A stretch of 64,000 nucleotides of DNA from an uncultured beta proteobacterium (GCA_902586195.1 CACIGF010000002.1:1-64000), one strand, 5' to 3'. Counted from the first letter of the stretch, positions 42,973 through 52,741 are shown. Numbers and translations: made by a program. The notes: generated by a model not told the origin, from the letters alone.

Positions 42973-44535
42973 TCAGAGTTGAACTGATTGAGATTCCAGA
43001 AAATAGCAACTCAAAGAAAACTTTATTCCAACTTTTCTCCACTCTCTCATTTCCTGCTTTAGAGTAAATGCTGTCAAAGGATGGAGATCTATCCAGTCCT
43101 TATTCATTTCGAGAACATACGCCTCCTCTTCAATTTCATAACGTAAAAACATCTCAGGGAGATTTAAATCTACTCTACTTCTCGAGAATATTGCAGCGAG
43201 CCTCAAACATACTAACAACGCTTTAAATTTTTCATGATTTAAAATATGTGAAATCTTAGGTAATTTGCCAGTATGTCCTAAAATGAGAGAAGCCATAACA
43301 GTCTGCTCGCGTTTTGTAAATCCAGGCATGTCAGAATTTGCAATGATATACGAAGAGTGTCGATGATAAGCATTATGAGAAAGTGTTTGGCCAATCTCTA
43401 AAAGAAGAGATGTCCAATGAAGAATTTTTTTTAATTCTTTGTTGTCTGGAGTTAAAAGATCAAACAATTGCCTAAGAAAATTTATTGCTAAGTGGCTAAC
43501 CCTCCTAGCATGCAACCTATCAACCTCATATTGTTCCATCAAATGTTTAACTGTTCGATCTCTTTGGTCAGGCTGAGAACCTCGTCCAGCAACCTCGTAA
43601 AGTACGCCGGTCCTTAATGCAGCAGTAGAAAACTCCATGTTAGTTATTTTTAACTCATGAAAAATTGCCTTGAGTATTGCGACCCCCGCTGGAAAAGATG
43701 ACACTCTATCAACTTTTAAGCCAGGTAAGCAATGCTCCTTCAAATTTTTTGATTTGCAAGTCAGATGTATTATTTCATCAAGTGATTCTAAACTGAGCTT
43801 CGATTCTCCTAAACCGTTGGCCTTACAAACTTCGTTAACAGATTTTATCGTACCACTACACCCGTATGCTATGTCCCAACCAACTTTTCGAAAATTTTTT
43901 GTAATAACTTGTATCTCTTTTCGAGCCCACAAAACAGCATTATTAAAATTCTCAATGGTTAATGAGTTAGTTGAAAAAAAATCGCGCCTAATCTTCGATG
44001 TTCCGACATAAACACTTTCTAATAAGTCGGGATCGGAACCGGTACCAACGATAAATTCAGTTGATCCGCCACCGATATCAATGACCAGTTTTTTCTCGCC
44101 ATTCAAATCCAGAGAATTACAAACCCCCTTATAAATGAGCCTTGCCTCTTCCACACCACTGATAACGTTAATCGGAAATCCTAATGCTTTTTCAAATTTT
44201 GGCAAAAATACACCAATATTTTTAGCAACCCTGAAAGTATTTGTTCCTACAACCCTCACGCTTTCTGGAGAAAAGGATCTCAGCCTTTCTGAAAAACGTG
44301 TTAAACAGCGAATTGCTTTAAGCAGGTACGGTTCCGTCAACTCCTTGTAGCCATCTAATCCATCAGCAAGTTTTACCTGCTCCTTAACAGAGTCAATTTT
44401 TTTTAATATGAAATCGTTGTCTCTTAAAACAACTCTCGCCACCATAAGATGGAAACTGTTTGAGCCCAAATCAACTGCGGCAATCAGTTTTTCACCTTCC
44501 ACTGGACTCGTCTCGTTTTTATCAACAACAAACAT
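42973..44535 (-). CDS. ppx: Exopolyphosphatase / guanosine pentaphosphate phosphatase (Ppx/GppA)
   Basis: A protein of about 520 residues of the ASKHA superfamily. The N-terminus has IAAVDLGSNSFHLMVARV, then VISGVEEARLIYKGV and LVIDIGGGSTEFIVG, the paired phosphate-binding motifs. The C-terminal part has an HD-like helical domain (LLLEIGQTLSHNAYHRHSSYIIANSD). It hydrolyses polyphosphate ends, or pppGpp in the GppA variant. The start is placed at the ATG at 44535, preceded by AGGAAAA, not at an upstream ATG. It is divergent from ppk, a common pairing, which supports Ppx. Confidence 0.93.
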   Translation of the reverse strand: MFVVDKNETSPVEGEKLIAAVDLGSNSFHLMVARVVLRDNDFILKKIDSVKEQVKLADGLDGYKELTEPYLLKAIRCLTRFSERLRSFSPESVRVVGTNTFRVAKNIGVFLPKFEKALGFPINVISGVEEARLIYKGVCNSLDLNGEKKLVIDIGGGSTEFIVGTGSDPDLLESVYVGTSKIRRDFFSTNSLTIENFNNAVLWARKEIQVITKNFRKVGWDIAYGCSGTIKSVNEVCKANGLGESKLSLESLDEIIHLTCKSKNLKEHCLPGLKVDRVSSFPAGVAILKAIFHELKITNMEFSTAALRTGVLYEVAGRGSQPDQRDRTVKHLMEQYEVDRLHARRVSHLAINFLRQLFDLLTPDNKELKKILHWTSLLLEIGQTLSHNAYHRHSSYIIANSDMPGFTKREQTVMASLILGHTGKLPKISHILNHEKFKALLVCLRLAAIFSRSRVDLNLPEMFLRYEIEEEAYVLEMNKDWIDLHPLTAFTLKQEMREWRKVGIKFSLSCYFLESQSVQL

Positions 44536-44631
44536 AATGGTTTTTCCTAATTTACAACAAAATTTTACAACAACTTTTGTAAATTGAGTCATCAAAGTGG
44601 ATAATGTGGGCTTTAATTTTTAAATTTAATC

Positions 44632-46776
44632 GTGGCGAAAAAAGAACAATTTATAGAATCAACCCCTAAGTCCCGAGTTTATCAATCTCCCAGATTGTCA
44701 AAAACTGAACCACTTTTGCCACAAAAGTCTTCCGGGATATATATAAACCGAGAGCTTTCATTAATCTCATTTAACGAGAGAGTACTCTCTTTGGGTCAAG
44801 ACCGATCTATACCAATTTTGGAGAGATTAAAATACCTGTGCATAGTTGCTAACAATTTAGATGAACTTTTTGAGATTCGCGTCGCAGGACTAAAAGCAAG
44901 ATCACACGAAGAACCTGTCCATTCGCAATTGCCGGATGGTTTGACTATCGAAGAAACCTTAACGATTTTAGGTAAGCGTACCCAATCGCTTGTCCAACTA
45001 CAGTATGAAATATTGAATAAATCTGTAATCCCAGAGTTAAAAAAGGAGGGAATATATTTACTGAACTTTCACGAGCTAGACAACCAACAAAAAAGATGGG
45101 CGTCAGCATATTTTAAAAATAATGTACTACCAATCTTGACACCGTTGGGCCTAGATCCTTTGCATCCTTTCCCAAAGGTCCTGAATAAAAGTTTAAATTT
45201 TATTATTGAAATGCGGGGCAAGGACTCCTATGGCAGGAAGGGTCGCGTCGCAATTGTGCAAGCACCTAGGCTATTATCGCGAATAATTGAAATCCCGAAA
45301 AAGACTAAGGTAACTGATATAACGTTCATTAACCTGTCTTCTTTGATTGAAGCTCATGCTACCTCTATTTTTCCCGGTATGGAGATTCTGGGAATTTTTC
45401 AATTTAGAGTTACTCGTAACAGTGATTTGTATGTTGATGACGAAGAAGTTACAGATCTTCGACAGGCTTTAAAAGGAGAGCTTTCCCAAAGAAATTACGG
45501 TGATGCAGTGCGCATTGAGACGGACAAGGCAATATCTAGTTTTTGCTTGAACTACCTGCTAACAGAATTCAAATTGGAAACAAAAGATTGTTACCTTGTC
45601 GATGGCCCGGTCAATTTAGGTAGGCTCATTACACTACCAGACTGTGTTGCTAAACCAATCCTTAAGTTTAAGTTTTTTTCGCCCAAATATCCAGAATATC
45701 TCAAAAGAGGAGAATTATTATTTGATTATCTTAAACGAGAAGATGTCCTCTTACATCACCCTTATGAATGCTTTGATGTGGTTGCTGAATTTATAAACAA
45801 TGCCGCGGAGGATAAAAATGTTGTTGCAATATTCCAGACAATTTATAGAACTGGAAGTACATCTGGATTGATGCGTTCATTAATAAATGCTGTTAACAAA
45901 GGCAAAGAAGTGACAGTGATTCTTGAATTAATGGCGCGTTTTGATGAAGAGACAAATATTAATTGGGCTTCAAAATTGGAAGAAATAGGCGCACATGTGG
46001 TCTTTGGTGTCGTAGGAAATAAGACTCACGCAAAAATGTGTCTTATCGTTAGACAGGAAGGCAAAAAGTTAATCAGATACTGCCACCTAGGAACGGGGAA
46101 CTATCACCCTAAAACCTCCAAACTTTATACTGACTTTAGTCTACTAACTAGCAATAAATCCATTTCCGCTGAAATTCATGAAATTTTTCAAAGGTTAACA
46201 GGCTTGGGAAAAGTAAAGTCTCTGCGCCACATATGGCAGTCCCCATTTAGGCTTCACAAAAATGTAATTCGTGCTATAAAAAATGAAATAAAGATAACTA
46301 AAGCCGGTGGAAAAGGGAAAATTGTCGCGAGAATGAATTCATTAGTCGAAACGCAAGTAATAGATGCCCTTTATGAGGCTAGCAAATGTGGCGTATCTAT
46401 TGAACTTTTAGTTAGAGGAGTTTGTATGCTTAGACCTGGTGTTTCGGGTCTTTCTGACAATATAACTGTAAGGTCTACTATTGGTCGCTTTTTGGAACAT
46501 AGTAGGATTTTCTATTTCAGAAATAATGGAAAAAATGACGTATTTTTGTCTAGTGCTGACTGGATGGATAGAAATTTTTTTAGAAGAGTTGAAATAGCAT
46601 TTCCAATCTTCAACAAGGAACTAAAAAAAAGAGTTTTTGATGAAGGTTTGCAGATACACTTCGCAGAAAATGCAATTAATTGGAGAATGAGTAGTGACGG
46701 ATCTTATCAACTACGAAAAAGCTCATCAAGTCAAACAATTTCATGTCAGGATGGGTTGCTGAAAAAATATTCGTGA
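44632..46776 (+). CDS. ppk: Polyphosphate kinase
   Basis: A 714-residue polyphosphate kinase 1. It begins with GTG at 44632. Domain order is N domain (YINRELSLISFNERVL, IPILERLKYLCIVANNLDELFEIRVAGLK), head domain (PILTPLGLDPLHPFPKV), and two PLD-like C domains with the catalytic histidine segment KTHAKMCLIVRQEG and the LGTGNYHPKTSKLYTDFSLLT segment. All family landmarks are present. It synthesises polyphosphate from ATP. Divergent from ppx with 96 bases between the two starts. Confidence 0.96.
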   Translation: MAKKEQFIESTPKSRVYQSPRLSKTEPLLPQKSSGIYINRELSLISFNERVLSLGQDRSIPILERLKYLCIVANNLDELFEIRVAGLKARSHEEPVHSQLPDGLTIEETLTILGKRTQSLVQLQYEILNKSVIPELKKEGIYLLNFHELDNQQKRWASAYFKNNVLPILTPLGLDPLHPFPKVLNKSLNFIIEMRGKDSYGRKGRVAIVQAPRLLSRIIEIPKKTKVTDITFINLSSLIEAHATSIFPGMEILGIFQFRVTRNSDLYVDDEEVTDLRQALKGELSQRNYGDAVRIETDKAISSFCLNYLLTEFKLETKDCYLVDGPVNLGRLITLPDCVAKPILKFKFFSPKYPEYLKRGELLFDYLKREDVLLHHPYECFDVVAEFINNAAEDKNVVAIFQTIYRTGSTSGLMRSLINAVNKGKEVTVILELMARFDEETNINWASKLEEIGAHVVFGVVGNKTHAKMCLIVRQEGKKLIRYCHLGTGNYHPKTSKLYTDFSLLTSNKSISAEIHEIFQRLTGLGKVKSLRHIWQSPFRLHKNVIRAIKNEIKITKAGGKGKIVARMNSLVETQVIDALYEASKCGVSIELLVRGVCMLRPGVSGLSDNITVRSTIGRFLEHSRIFYFRNNGKNDVFLSSADWMDRNFFRRVEIAFPIFNKELKKRVFDEGLQIHFAENAINWRMSSDGSYQLRKSSSSQTISCQDGLLKKYS

Positions 46777-46784
46777 ATTCTTTA

Positions 46785-48449
46785 TCATCCATTTGAGTAC
46801 AATTGTTTTCGTAAAAAAAACACTATAGGAACAACGACAGCAACCATTGCAAGTGAAGGTATAGCTGCGAGTCCCAGCTCTTCATCTGCCGCGAAAGAAT
46901 AAGCGCTAATAGCTAGCGTTTCAATGTCTAAAGGACGTAGTACTAATGTAGCAGGTAACTCTTTTATGACATCAAGAAAAATTAGTGTTCCCGCAATTAT
47001 GATTGAGGGTTTCAACAAGGGAAGATGTAGCCTAATAAATGTAGTTGCCGGACTTAGGCCTAGAGTACTAGAGGAGTAGTCAATATTTTTTGTTATAGAC
47101 TTAAAACTCGCATCTAACGAACTGTGCCCTACTGCAAAGTAACGACTTAAATAAGCTACGAGAAGTAAGATCATAGGTAACAAAAATGCAAACTTGGCTC
47201 CTATCAGAGTATATCCTGGCAATAGTTTTGTTAGGTAACCTGCAAGAGTCAACAATGCTAATGCCGACACTAACCCAGCAACAGCATAATTGGAGGTAAG
47301 AATCTGTGCGATACTATCTACGATCTTATTGCTGCTGTTTCTTATTACATAAACAGTGATAAGGCTTGTTATTAAAATTATCATTGTTGCGGTTGTAGCT
47401 AAAAATATTGTTGTCGTTAACGATTCGATCAACGAATAGAAATCGGAGAGCCTATGGAAAGTAAAAGCAAACTCCTCTAATGAACTTTTCAAAAGAAAAA
47501 TTAATGGGACAACAAATCCAAAAATTCCACTCATTGATAAGAAAATAAATAATAAAAAACTTTTTACACCTACAACGTGAGCTTCATCAGATTTGTTCCT
47601 ATTTAAGGTTATTCGATAGTATTCAGGCTTTAAAAATCTGTCTACTAAGGCAAGAAAAATAGCGATCAGAAATATGAATATTGCAAGTAAAGAGGTCATT
47701 GTCATGTCACCGTAGCCTAGCCAGGCTTTATAAAGACCGGTCGATAATGTTTGGATAGAAAAATAGTAAACTGTTCCAAAGTCAGATAAGCACTCCATAG
47801 CCACCAACAATGAGGCCGCTAATATAGCAGGCCTAGTAAGCGGAAGTACGATGCTAAAAAAAATAGTTTTAGAGGTCGCGCCCATAGTTTTTGCGGCATC
47901 TATAAGTGACAGATAGTTTCCTTGAAATGCCCTTCTGGTAATCAGCACTAAATATGGAGAAAATGACATTGCTAATAAAAAAGAGGCAAAGTAAATGGAT
48001 CTTATTTCCGGCCAAATGTATTTTGTATCTCTAACATCATTGAAAAATCCTAGATATACTAAATATTCGCTTATTAAGTTTGCGACCCAACCGGAGTAAT
48101 CAAGAGCATCGGTGTAAGCGTATGCAAGTATATAAGCTGGCATTGCCATTGGCAAGATAACAAGAATCTCTATTACCCTCTTGCCTCTAAAACTATAAAA
48201 AGCTAAACACCAGGCAACAGGAATACTATAAGACACAGACAGTAGTGCTGTGCCAATACAGAGGATTAAAGTATTCTTAAGGTATATCCATAGCTGTGAA
48301 CCTGCGAGGTCTGTTTGAAGACTCAGCAAGATATCTCCGCCCGAAGATAATGCTATCGTAAATATTCCGATGGTAGGAGCTGATATTAAAAGTCCTAGTA
48401 GTATAAAGCTGGCGGTTGCAAAAGAATGTTTGCGTCTGGTAGCATTCAA
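46785..48449 (-). CDS. fbpB: Ferric-iron-type ABC transporter permease (FbpB-like, two fused halves)
   Basis: A 554-residue inner-membrane permease with about twelve helices, made of two BPD_transp_1-type halves. EAA-like loops are AKTMGATSKTIFFSIVLPLTRPAIL in the first half and SSTLGLSPATTFIRLHLPLLKPSI in the second. The fused double-permease architecture and the neighbouring ATPase are typical of FbpB/SfuB iron(III) importers. Thiamine or other substrates cannot be excluded. It is divergent from the ATPase gene with only 51 bases between starts. No binding-protein gene is in the window. Confidence 0.85.
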   Translation of the reverse strand: MNATRRKHSFATASFILLGLLISAPTIGIFTIALSSGGDILLSLQTDLAGSQLWIYLKNTLILCIGTALLSVSYSIPVAWCLAFYSFRGKRVIEILVILPMAMPAYILAYAYTDALDYSGWVANLISEYLVYLGFFNDVRDTKYIWPEIRSIYFASFLLAMSFSPYLVLITRRAFQGNYLSLIDAAKTMGATSKTIFFSIVLPLTRPAILAASLLVAMECLSDFGTVYYFSIQTLSTGLYKAWLGYGDMTMTSLLAIFIFLIAIFLALVDRFLKPEYYRITLNRNKSDEAHVVGVKSFLLFIFLSMSGIFGFVVPLIFLLKSSLEEFAFTFHRLSDFYSLIESLTTTIFLATTATMIILITSLITVYVIRNSSNKIVDSIAQILTSNYAVAGLVSALALLTLAGYLTKLLPGYTLIGAKFAFLLPMILLLVAYLSRYFAVGHSSLDASFKSITKNIDYSSSTLGLSPATTFIRLHLPLLKPSIIIAGTLIFLDVIKELPATLVLRPLDIETLAISAYSFAADEELGLAAIPSLAMVAVVVPIVFFLRKQLYSNG

Positions 48450-48500
48450 TTCTATTCCCTGAATTTCATTGAAAAAATATAGCTTGATTATAGTTGATAC

Positions 48501-49610
48501 ATGAGAAATACGCTTAAACTTGAAAAAATCTCCTTCAGTTACGTTAACAAACAGAGTTCATCTATTAATCCTGTCCTGGATAATTTTGAATTGACCTTGA
48601 AAAAAGGAGAAATTGGGATCGTACTTGGAGCATCTGGCGGTGGTAAGACAACAATTTTAAGAACTATTGCAGGATTTCTGGATCCGGTTCAAGGCAGAAT
48701 CAATATAGATGGATGCGATGTTTTTAATTCCCAAAATAAATCTGGCTACATTCCCTCAGAGCAACGAAATGTTGGAATGGTATTTCAAGATTTTGCCCTC
48801 TTCCCGCATCTAAACGTTAGAGAAAATATAATGTTTGCTTTGACAAAAGGGAAATTACGCTCAGTTACCGACGAAAATGTAAATAGAATAGAAGAAATGC
48901 TAGCACTGACTGGAATGATAAATTTTGCAGAAAGTAGCATCCAGAATTTATCTGGTGGTCAAAAACAACGTGTGGCTTTAGCACGTGCACTAGCGCCTTC
49001 CCCAAAGCTTATTTTATTTGACGAACCGTTTTCTAATCTAGATCCTGCATTAAGACAGGTACTTGTTAAAGAAGTCAGAGAAATGCTAAAAGCAACAAGT
49101 ACTACGGCTCTGTTTGTTACACATGATCAATTGGAGGCGTTTAGCCTTGGTGATAAAGTTGGAATTTTGAAAGATGGGCAACTTCAGCAATGGGATTCAC
49201 CGTATCGTCTCTATCATGAACCAAAAAATATAGATATTGCAAAATTTATTGGCCAGGGAGCGCTGATAAACGGCTTTCAAGATGGAGATATCGTGACCAC
49301 AGCTTTGGGTAAGTTGACATTGAAAAACAATTTCATACCTAGTCGAAAATCTTCCGAAAAACAAGTTAAAGTTTTAATTAGACCAGATGACATCATCCAC
49401 GATGATGAGAGTGAAATGTCTGCCACGGTCGTTAAGAAAATATTTCGAGGCGCTGACTTTCTCTACACCCTAAAGCTTCCGACCGAAGAGGAAGTACTGT
49501 CATTTGTTCCTAGCCACCATGACCATCCACTTCACCAACCGATTGGGATACGACTTGAAGTTGATCATGTTGTAACATTCGAGTCGACCGAACCCAGTTT
49601 TACATTTTAA
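48501..49610 (+). CDS. fbpC: Ferric-iron-type ABC transporter ATP-binding protein (FbpC-like)
   Basis: A 369-residue ABC ATPase. Walker A is GASGGGKTT, the Q-loop region is GMVFQDFALFPHL, the signature is LSGGQKQRVALARAL, and Walker B is LILFDEPFSNLD, followed by FVTHD. A C-terminal TOBE-type domain (about residues 240-369) includes VLIRPDDIIHDDES. These match FbpC/PotA-type importers. There is no clear SD in front of the ATG at 48501, and TATAGT lies only a few bases upstream, so a leaderless message is possible. The 3' end overlaps fdhD convergently by 4 bases. Confidence 0.88.
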   Translation: MRNTLKLEKISFSYVNKQSSSINPVLDNFELTLKKGEIGIVLGASGGGKTTILRTIAGFLDPVQGRINIDGCDVFNSQNKSGYIPSEQRNVGMVFQDFALFPHLNVRENIMFALTKGKLRSVTDENVNRIEEMLALTGMINFAESSIQNLSGGQKQRVALARALAPSPKLILFDEPFSNLDPALRQVLVKEVREMLKATSTTALFVTHDQLEAFSLGDKVGILKDGQLQQWDSPYRLYHEPKNIDIAKFIGQGALINGFQDGDIVTTALGKLTLKNNFIPSRKSSEKQVKVLIRPDDIIHDDESEMSATVVKKIFRGADFLYTLKLPTEEEVLSFVPSHHDHPLHQPIGIRLEVDHVVTFESTEPSFTF

Positions 49611-50407
49611 CGGATACGATCAAAAATAAGTCTTTTGGACCCAGTATAAATGTAAAAATGTTTTCCAGAACATCTTCCTAATAATGTCATGTCAACATTT
49701 CTCGCCATTTCTACACCCATTTGAGTAACTCCTGAACGAGATAACAAAATGGGAATGTGCATTTGTGCTCCTTTTATAACCATTTCGGATGTTAATCTAC
49801 CGGTCGTATAGAACACTAGATCTTTTCCATCCAATTGGTGCTCCCACATTTTGCCAGCTATTGCATCAACTGCATTATGTCGGCCAACATCTTCACAATA
49901 GAAAAGCATTTTTGGACCCTTAAACAGAGAACATCCATGAACAGACCCAGCCTGCTTATAAATTGAGTTGAAACGTCTTACCTCATCAATAATCGTCAAC
50001 AGTACTGACTGTTTGATTTTCAGACCTGAATCTAACTTGAACTTTTCTATATCTGCCGTCAAATTACCAAACATAGTACCTTGACCACACCCACTAGTAA
50101 TTGTTACTTTTTCCGTTAACCTATCAAAATTAGAGGCTGAGCTTTTTAGTTTAATGGCAGCAGCATTTACATCCCAATCTATTTGAATAGACTCTATATC
50201 ATCTAATGAGCTCACTATTTGTTGATTCCTGAGATAACCAATTATCAAAGACTTTGTATTCGTACCTAAAGTCATCACAGTCAGTAACTCTTTATTGTTA
50301 AGGTACAAAGTAATTGGTCTTTCAGCCGGAATATATAATTGCTTTTTCCGGTTTTTCTCATCGATTACCTCAACCTCATAGGTAATTTCTTGATCTTTCA
50401 ATGACAA
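49607..50407 (-). CDS. fdhD: Formate dehydrogenase accessory sulfurtransferase FdhD
   Basis: A 266-residue FdhD-family protein. It has PAERPITLYLNNKELLTVMTLGTNTKSLIIGYL at the N-terminal side and later FKGPKMLFYCEDVGRHNAVDAIAG and YTTGRLTSEMVIKGAQM, all well conserved. FdhD moves sulfur from IscS to the molybdenum cofactor of formate dehydrogenase. The usual cysteine loop (C..C) reads SGCGQGTMFG here, so only the first of the two cysteines is kept. mobA follows upstream on the same strand, consistent with molybdoenzyme biogenesis. No formate dehydrogenase gene is in the window. Confidence 0.93.
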   Translation of the reverse strand: MSLKDQEITYEVEVIDEKNRKKQLYIPAERPITLYLNNKELLTVMTLGTNTKSLIIGYLRNQQIVSSLDDIESIQIDWDVNAAAIKLKSSASNFDRLTEKVTITSGCGQGTMFGNLTADIEKFKLDSGLKIKQSVLLTIIDEVRRFNSIYKQAGSVHGCSLFKGPKMLFYCEDVGRHNAVDAIAGKMWEHQLDGKDLVFYTTGRLTSEMVIKGAQMHIPILLSRSGVTQMGVEMARNVDMTLLGRCSGKHFYIYTGSKRLIFDRIR

Positions 50408-50488
50408 ACCTCTTCATAACCTCTTAATTGGCATGCACTGCGAAAATCTAAATAAACTGGAATCCAAATCTTAAAAAAGGTGTTTAGA

Positions 50489-51079
50489 CTAGATCTTTTC
50501 ATTTTTTAAATCATCTAATGTATTTAGGTTTTCGAAATGTTTCTCATTATCAAAAAAAACTTCACAAAAGTTTTCTTCATCAGTCCACAATTTTATTTTT
50601 CTCCCGCCATTTTTTAAATAATCCGCCAAACTTTTTTTTAATTCTGTGCGCAATAACATCACCGTTGGATGAAATAACTTCTTTTCATTTTTCAATTTAG
50701 TATATGGAATAGCTCCGTTACAATTCGTCTCATATACAGAATTTATCAGGTTTGTAGTCAAATTATCTGGCAAGAATGGCGTATCACAGGGAATACTAAT
50801 TAAATATTCCGTTTTACAATTTAACAAACCCGTATATATACCTGCGAGAGGACCCAACCCCCCGGTCATCTTATCCTCAATTACTTTGTAGCCAAAGTGT
50901 TTATATTTCGAAATACTTCGGTTAGCACTGATCATAATCTCACTGACGTGTGGAACAACAGCATTGATTGCATAGCTAATTAACGGGTTATTATCAAAAG
51001 GAACCAAGCCTTTATCTAACCCTCCCATCCTACTTCCATGACCACCGGCTAGAATTATAGCCGTAAGATTATTGTACAT
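50489..51079 (-). CDS. mobA: Molybdenum cofactor guanylyltransferase MobA
   Basis: A 196-residue nucleotidyltransferase. The signature loop AIILAGGHGSRMGGLDKGLVPFDN is followed by GGLGPLAGIYTGL and IPCDTPFLP, the metal-binding Asp segment. These define MobA, which adds GMP to molybdopterin to make bis-MGD. It pairs with fdhD downstream (81-base gap), and together they imply a bis-MGD formate dehydrogenase or related enzyme elsewhere in the genome. Confidence 0.93.
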   Translation of the reverse strand: MYNNLTAIILAGGHGSRMGGLDKGLVPFDNNPLISYAINAVVPHVSEIMISANRSISKYKHFGYKVIEDKMTGGLGPLAGIYTGLLNCKTEYLISIPCDTPFLPDNLTTNLINSVYETNCNGAIPYTKLKNEKKLFHPTVMLLRTELKKSLADYLKNGGRKIKLWTDEENFCEVFFDNEKHFENLNTLDDLKNEKI

Positions 51080-51101
51080 TTAGTGGTTTTTCGTTATCGC
51101 A

Positions 51102-51881
51102 TCAAGATTTGATCATTTTTTTAAACACTTGAGCTACCTTGCTTGAATCTTCAGATACCAGCAATCGCATCAGCACAACTTTATCATCATACGAACTTGA
51201 ATTGTCCAGCATACTAACATCAATTTTCGGTTTTTTCGGTTTAAGCTTCGCTTTCATATCAGCTAGTGACTGTCCATCTTCTAAAGCTACTTCTCCATCA
51301 GGCAGCGGTTTTTCAGTTTCTTGAGGAATTTCTTCAACCACTTTTTTTGGCGCATCAATACGTCCGTCCGGATATATGATAGTTCCATCTTCCTTGATTA
51401 ACTTACCGTCAGGATACCGTATACTGCCATCCGGGTATTCGATTCGACCATCAGGATGTACGATAGCTCCATCTGGCCTTTTTATTGGACCACTGCTTGC
51501 GGACGGTATAGCCCTTCCAGTCTCATCGAATTCCATAACCTTACCGTCAGGCTGCGGACCACCAATACCCGGCGCAGGTCCCACTACAATTGCGGGTGCT
51601 TTAACCCTTTTAGCACGATCAGCAATCATTTTTTTTCGCAATTCATCAGCATTAAATTTTAAAGACTTTCTTTCCTTTCTTGGTTGAGGAAATAAACTCA
51701 ACACTTTTGACCGAAGATAAATTAATGCAAAGCCGAGAACAACCATTCCCATGAAACCTGCAAAATCAGGAGCTAAAAAAACGTCTGGATATTGTAGAGC
51801 AAGAGCAAAATACCCCGTCATAACAAGGTAAAACGCAAAATTAAAAATTAATCGATAAATTTGATGCTTAAACAGATACAC
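51102..51881 (-). CDS. Membrane protein with tandem PDG heptad repeats, function unknown
   Basis: A 259-residue protein. Two N-terminal helices (about residues 10-30 and 37-57) are followed by a basic stretch (PQPRKERKSLKF), a Gly-Pro linker, and then six consecutive short units of the form x(Y/H)PDGxI from about residue 135 to 175 (PDGAIVHPDGRIEYPDGSI and onward). The C-terminus is helical (DDKVVLMRLLVSEDSSKVAQVFKKMI) and resembles the FliG/MgtE-N-like end motif. The alternating PDG units recall the G-box repeats of the T-complex/Sas-4 proteins, which form a single beta sheet; that is inference. It is co-directional with the next gene, 1 base apart. Not recognised as a named family. Confidence 0.75.
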   Translation of the reverse strand: MYLFKHQIYRLIFNFAFYLVMTGYFALALQYPDVFLAPDFAGFMGMVVLGFALIYLRSKVLSLFPQPRKERKSLKFNADELRKKMIADRAKRVKAPAIVVGPAPGIGGPQPDGKVMEFDETGRAIPSASSGPIKRPDGAIVHPDGRIEYPDGSIRYPDGKLIKEDGTIIYPDGRIDAPKKVVEEIPQETEKPLPDGEVALEDGQSLADMKAKLKPKKPKIDVSMLDNSSSYDDKVVLMRLLVSEDSSKVAQVFKKMIKS

Positions 51882-51882
51882 C

Positions 51883-52494
51883 TTAAACCCCAGTTGGTCT
51901 CAACCCTTCAGAGTCTTCCGTGGCATTTTCATCCGTCCCGTTTCCGTTTGTTTCCCCACTTTCAACCCCGGCTTCGTTCCTTGATTTTATACTATTTTCA
52001 ATTTGTTGTATTCGATCACAGTCTCGAAGAACATCTACTTGTAGTCCAGAAGCAACCATTCCAGCCTGGGCAGCACACACGGATTTCAACCGCTCTGTCC
52101 ACTGATTCATTTCTAAAGCTTTTTCAAATGCTTTCGCAGTTTCAGGATCTTCTTTACCTTTAACCAATAGTCTCAATGCCCCAATAGCTAAATAACGCTC
52201 AGGGCTTTCATTCTTCGCATTTTTTGCTGCATTTTCAACATCTGAAAGAGCTAACCCATTAGATAAAGCAGATTTAACCGCTTCTAACTCCTTTTCCTTA
52301 GCGATTAGTTGCTCTAACCGAATAGGGCTAAGACTCGAATCGGAAGAAGGGCGTTTTACAGAACTCTTAGTGAGTTTAGCTACTTGTACCTCAAGTTCAT
52401 TGATCTCTGTCATCTGCAGATAAATAAAAGTTCCAGAACCAACCACAGCTGCGCCCAGAAGAATTTCAATAGTTAAACGTATCCACTTTCTCAT
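51883..52494 (-). CDS. Membrane-anchored coiled-coil protein, function unknown
   Basis: A 203-residue protein with one N-terminal membrane helix (LTIEILLGAAVVGSGTFIYL), then a coiled coil (EINELEVQVAKL) and a helical region with alanine-rich repeats (LSDVENAAKNAKNESPERYLAIGALRLL). It ends in an acidic, low-complexity tail (NGNGTDENATEDSEG). It may be a TPR-like scaffold. It sits 1 base upstream of the PDG-repeat protein and is surely co-transcribed with it, so the two may form a membrane complex. No family recognised. The 247 bases upstream hold no gene that I can see. Confidence 0.7.
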   Translation of the reverse strand: MRKWIRLTIEILLGAAVVGSGTFIYLQMTEINELEVQVAKLTKSSVKRPSSDSSLSPIRLEQLIAKEKELEAVKSALSNGLALSDVENAAKNAKNESPERYLAIGALRLLVKGKEDPETAKAFEKALEMNQWTERLKSVCAAQAGMVASGLQVDVLRDCDRIQQIENSIKSRNEAGVESGETNGNGTDENATEDSEGLRPTGV

Positions 52495-52741
52495 AATTTC
52501 TATATCGACAAAATGTTCAGGCCCTTGAATCTACAAGGTAATTTAGTTAACGGCAAAACAATGATGGCCTTAAACTTTAATTACAAAACCGGCAGTTTCT
52601 TACCCGATAATTAGCAAAGCTGAATTTATCGGAAAAAAATTGCCTAATTGAGTAAAAATACAGAGTTTGATCACTTATCTACACTATGGCACATCAGCAT
52701 ATATCTTTCAGCAAAAACTGCACCAAAACGTATAATTTTTC

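Noticed and set aside
52495..52741. Possible gene or RNA in the gap between the coiled-coil gene and trmL
   Set aside because: No open frame with a ribosome binding site and no convincing hairpin or box could be seen.
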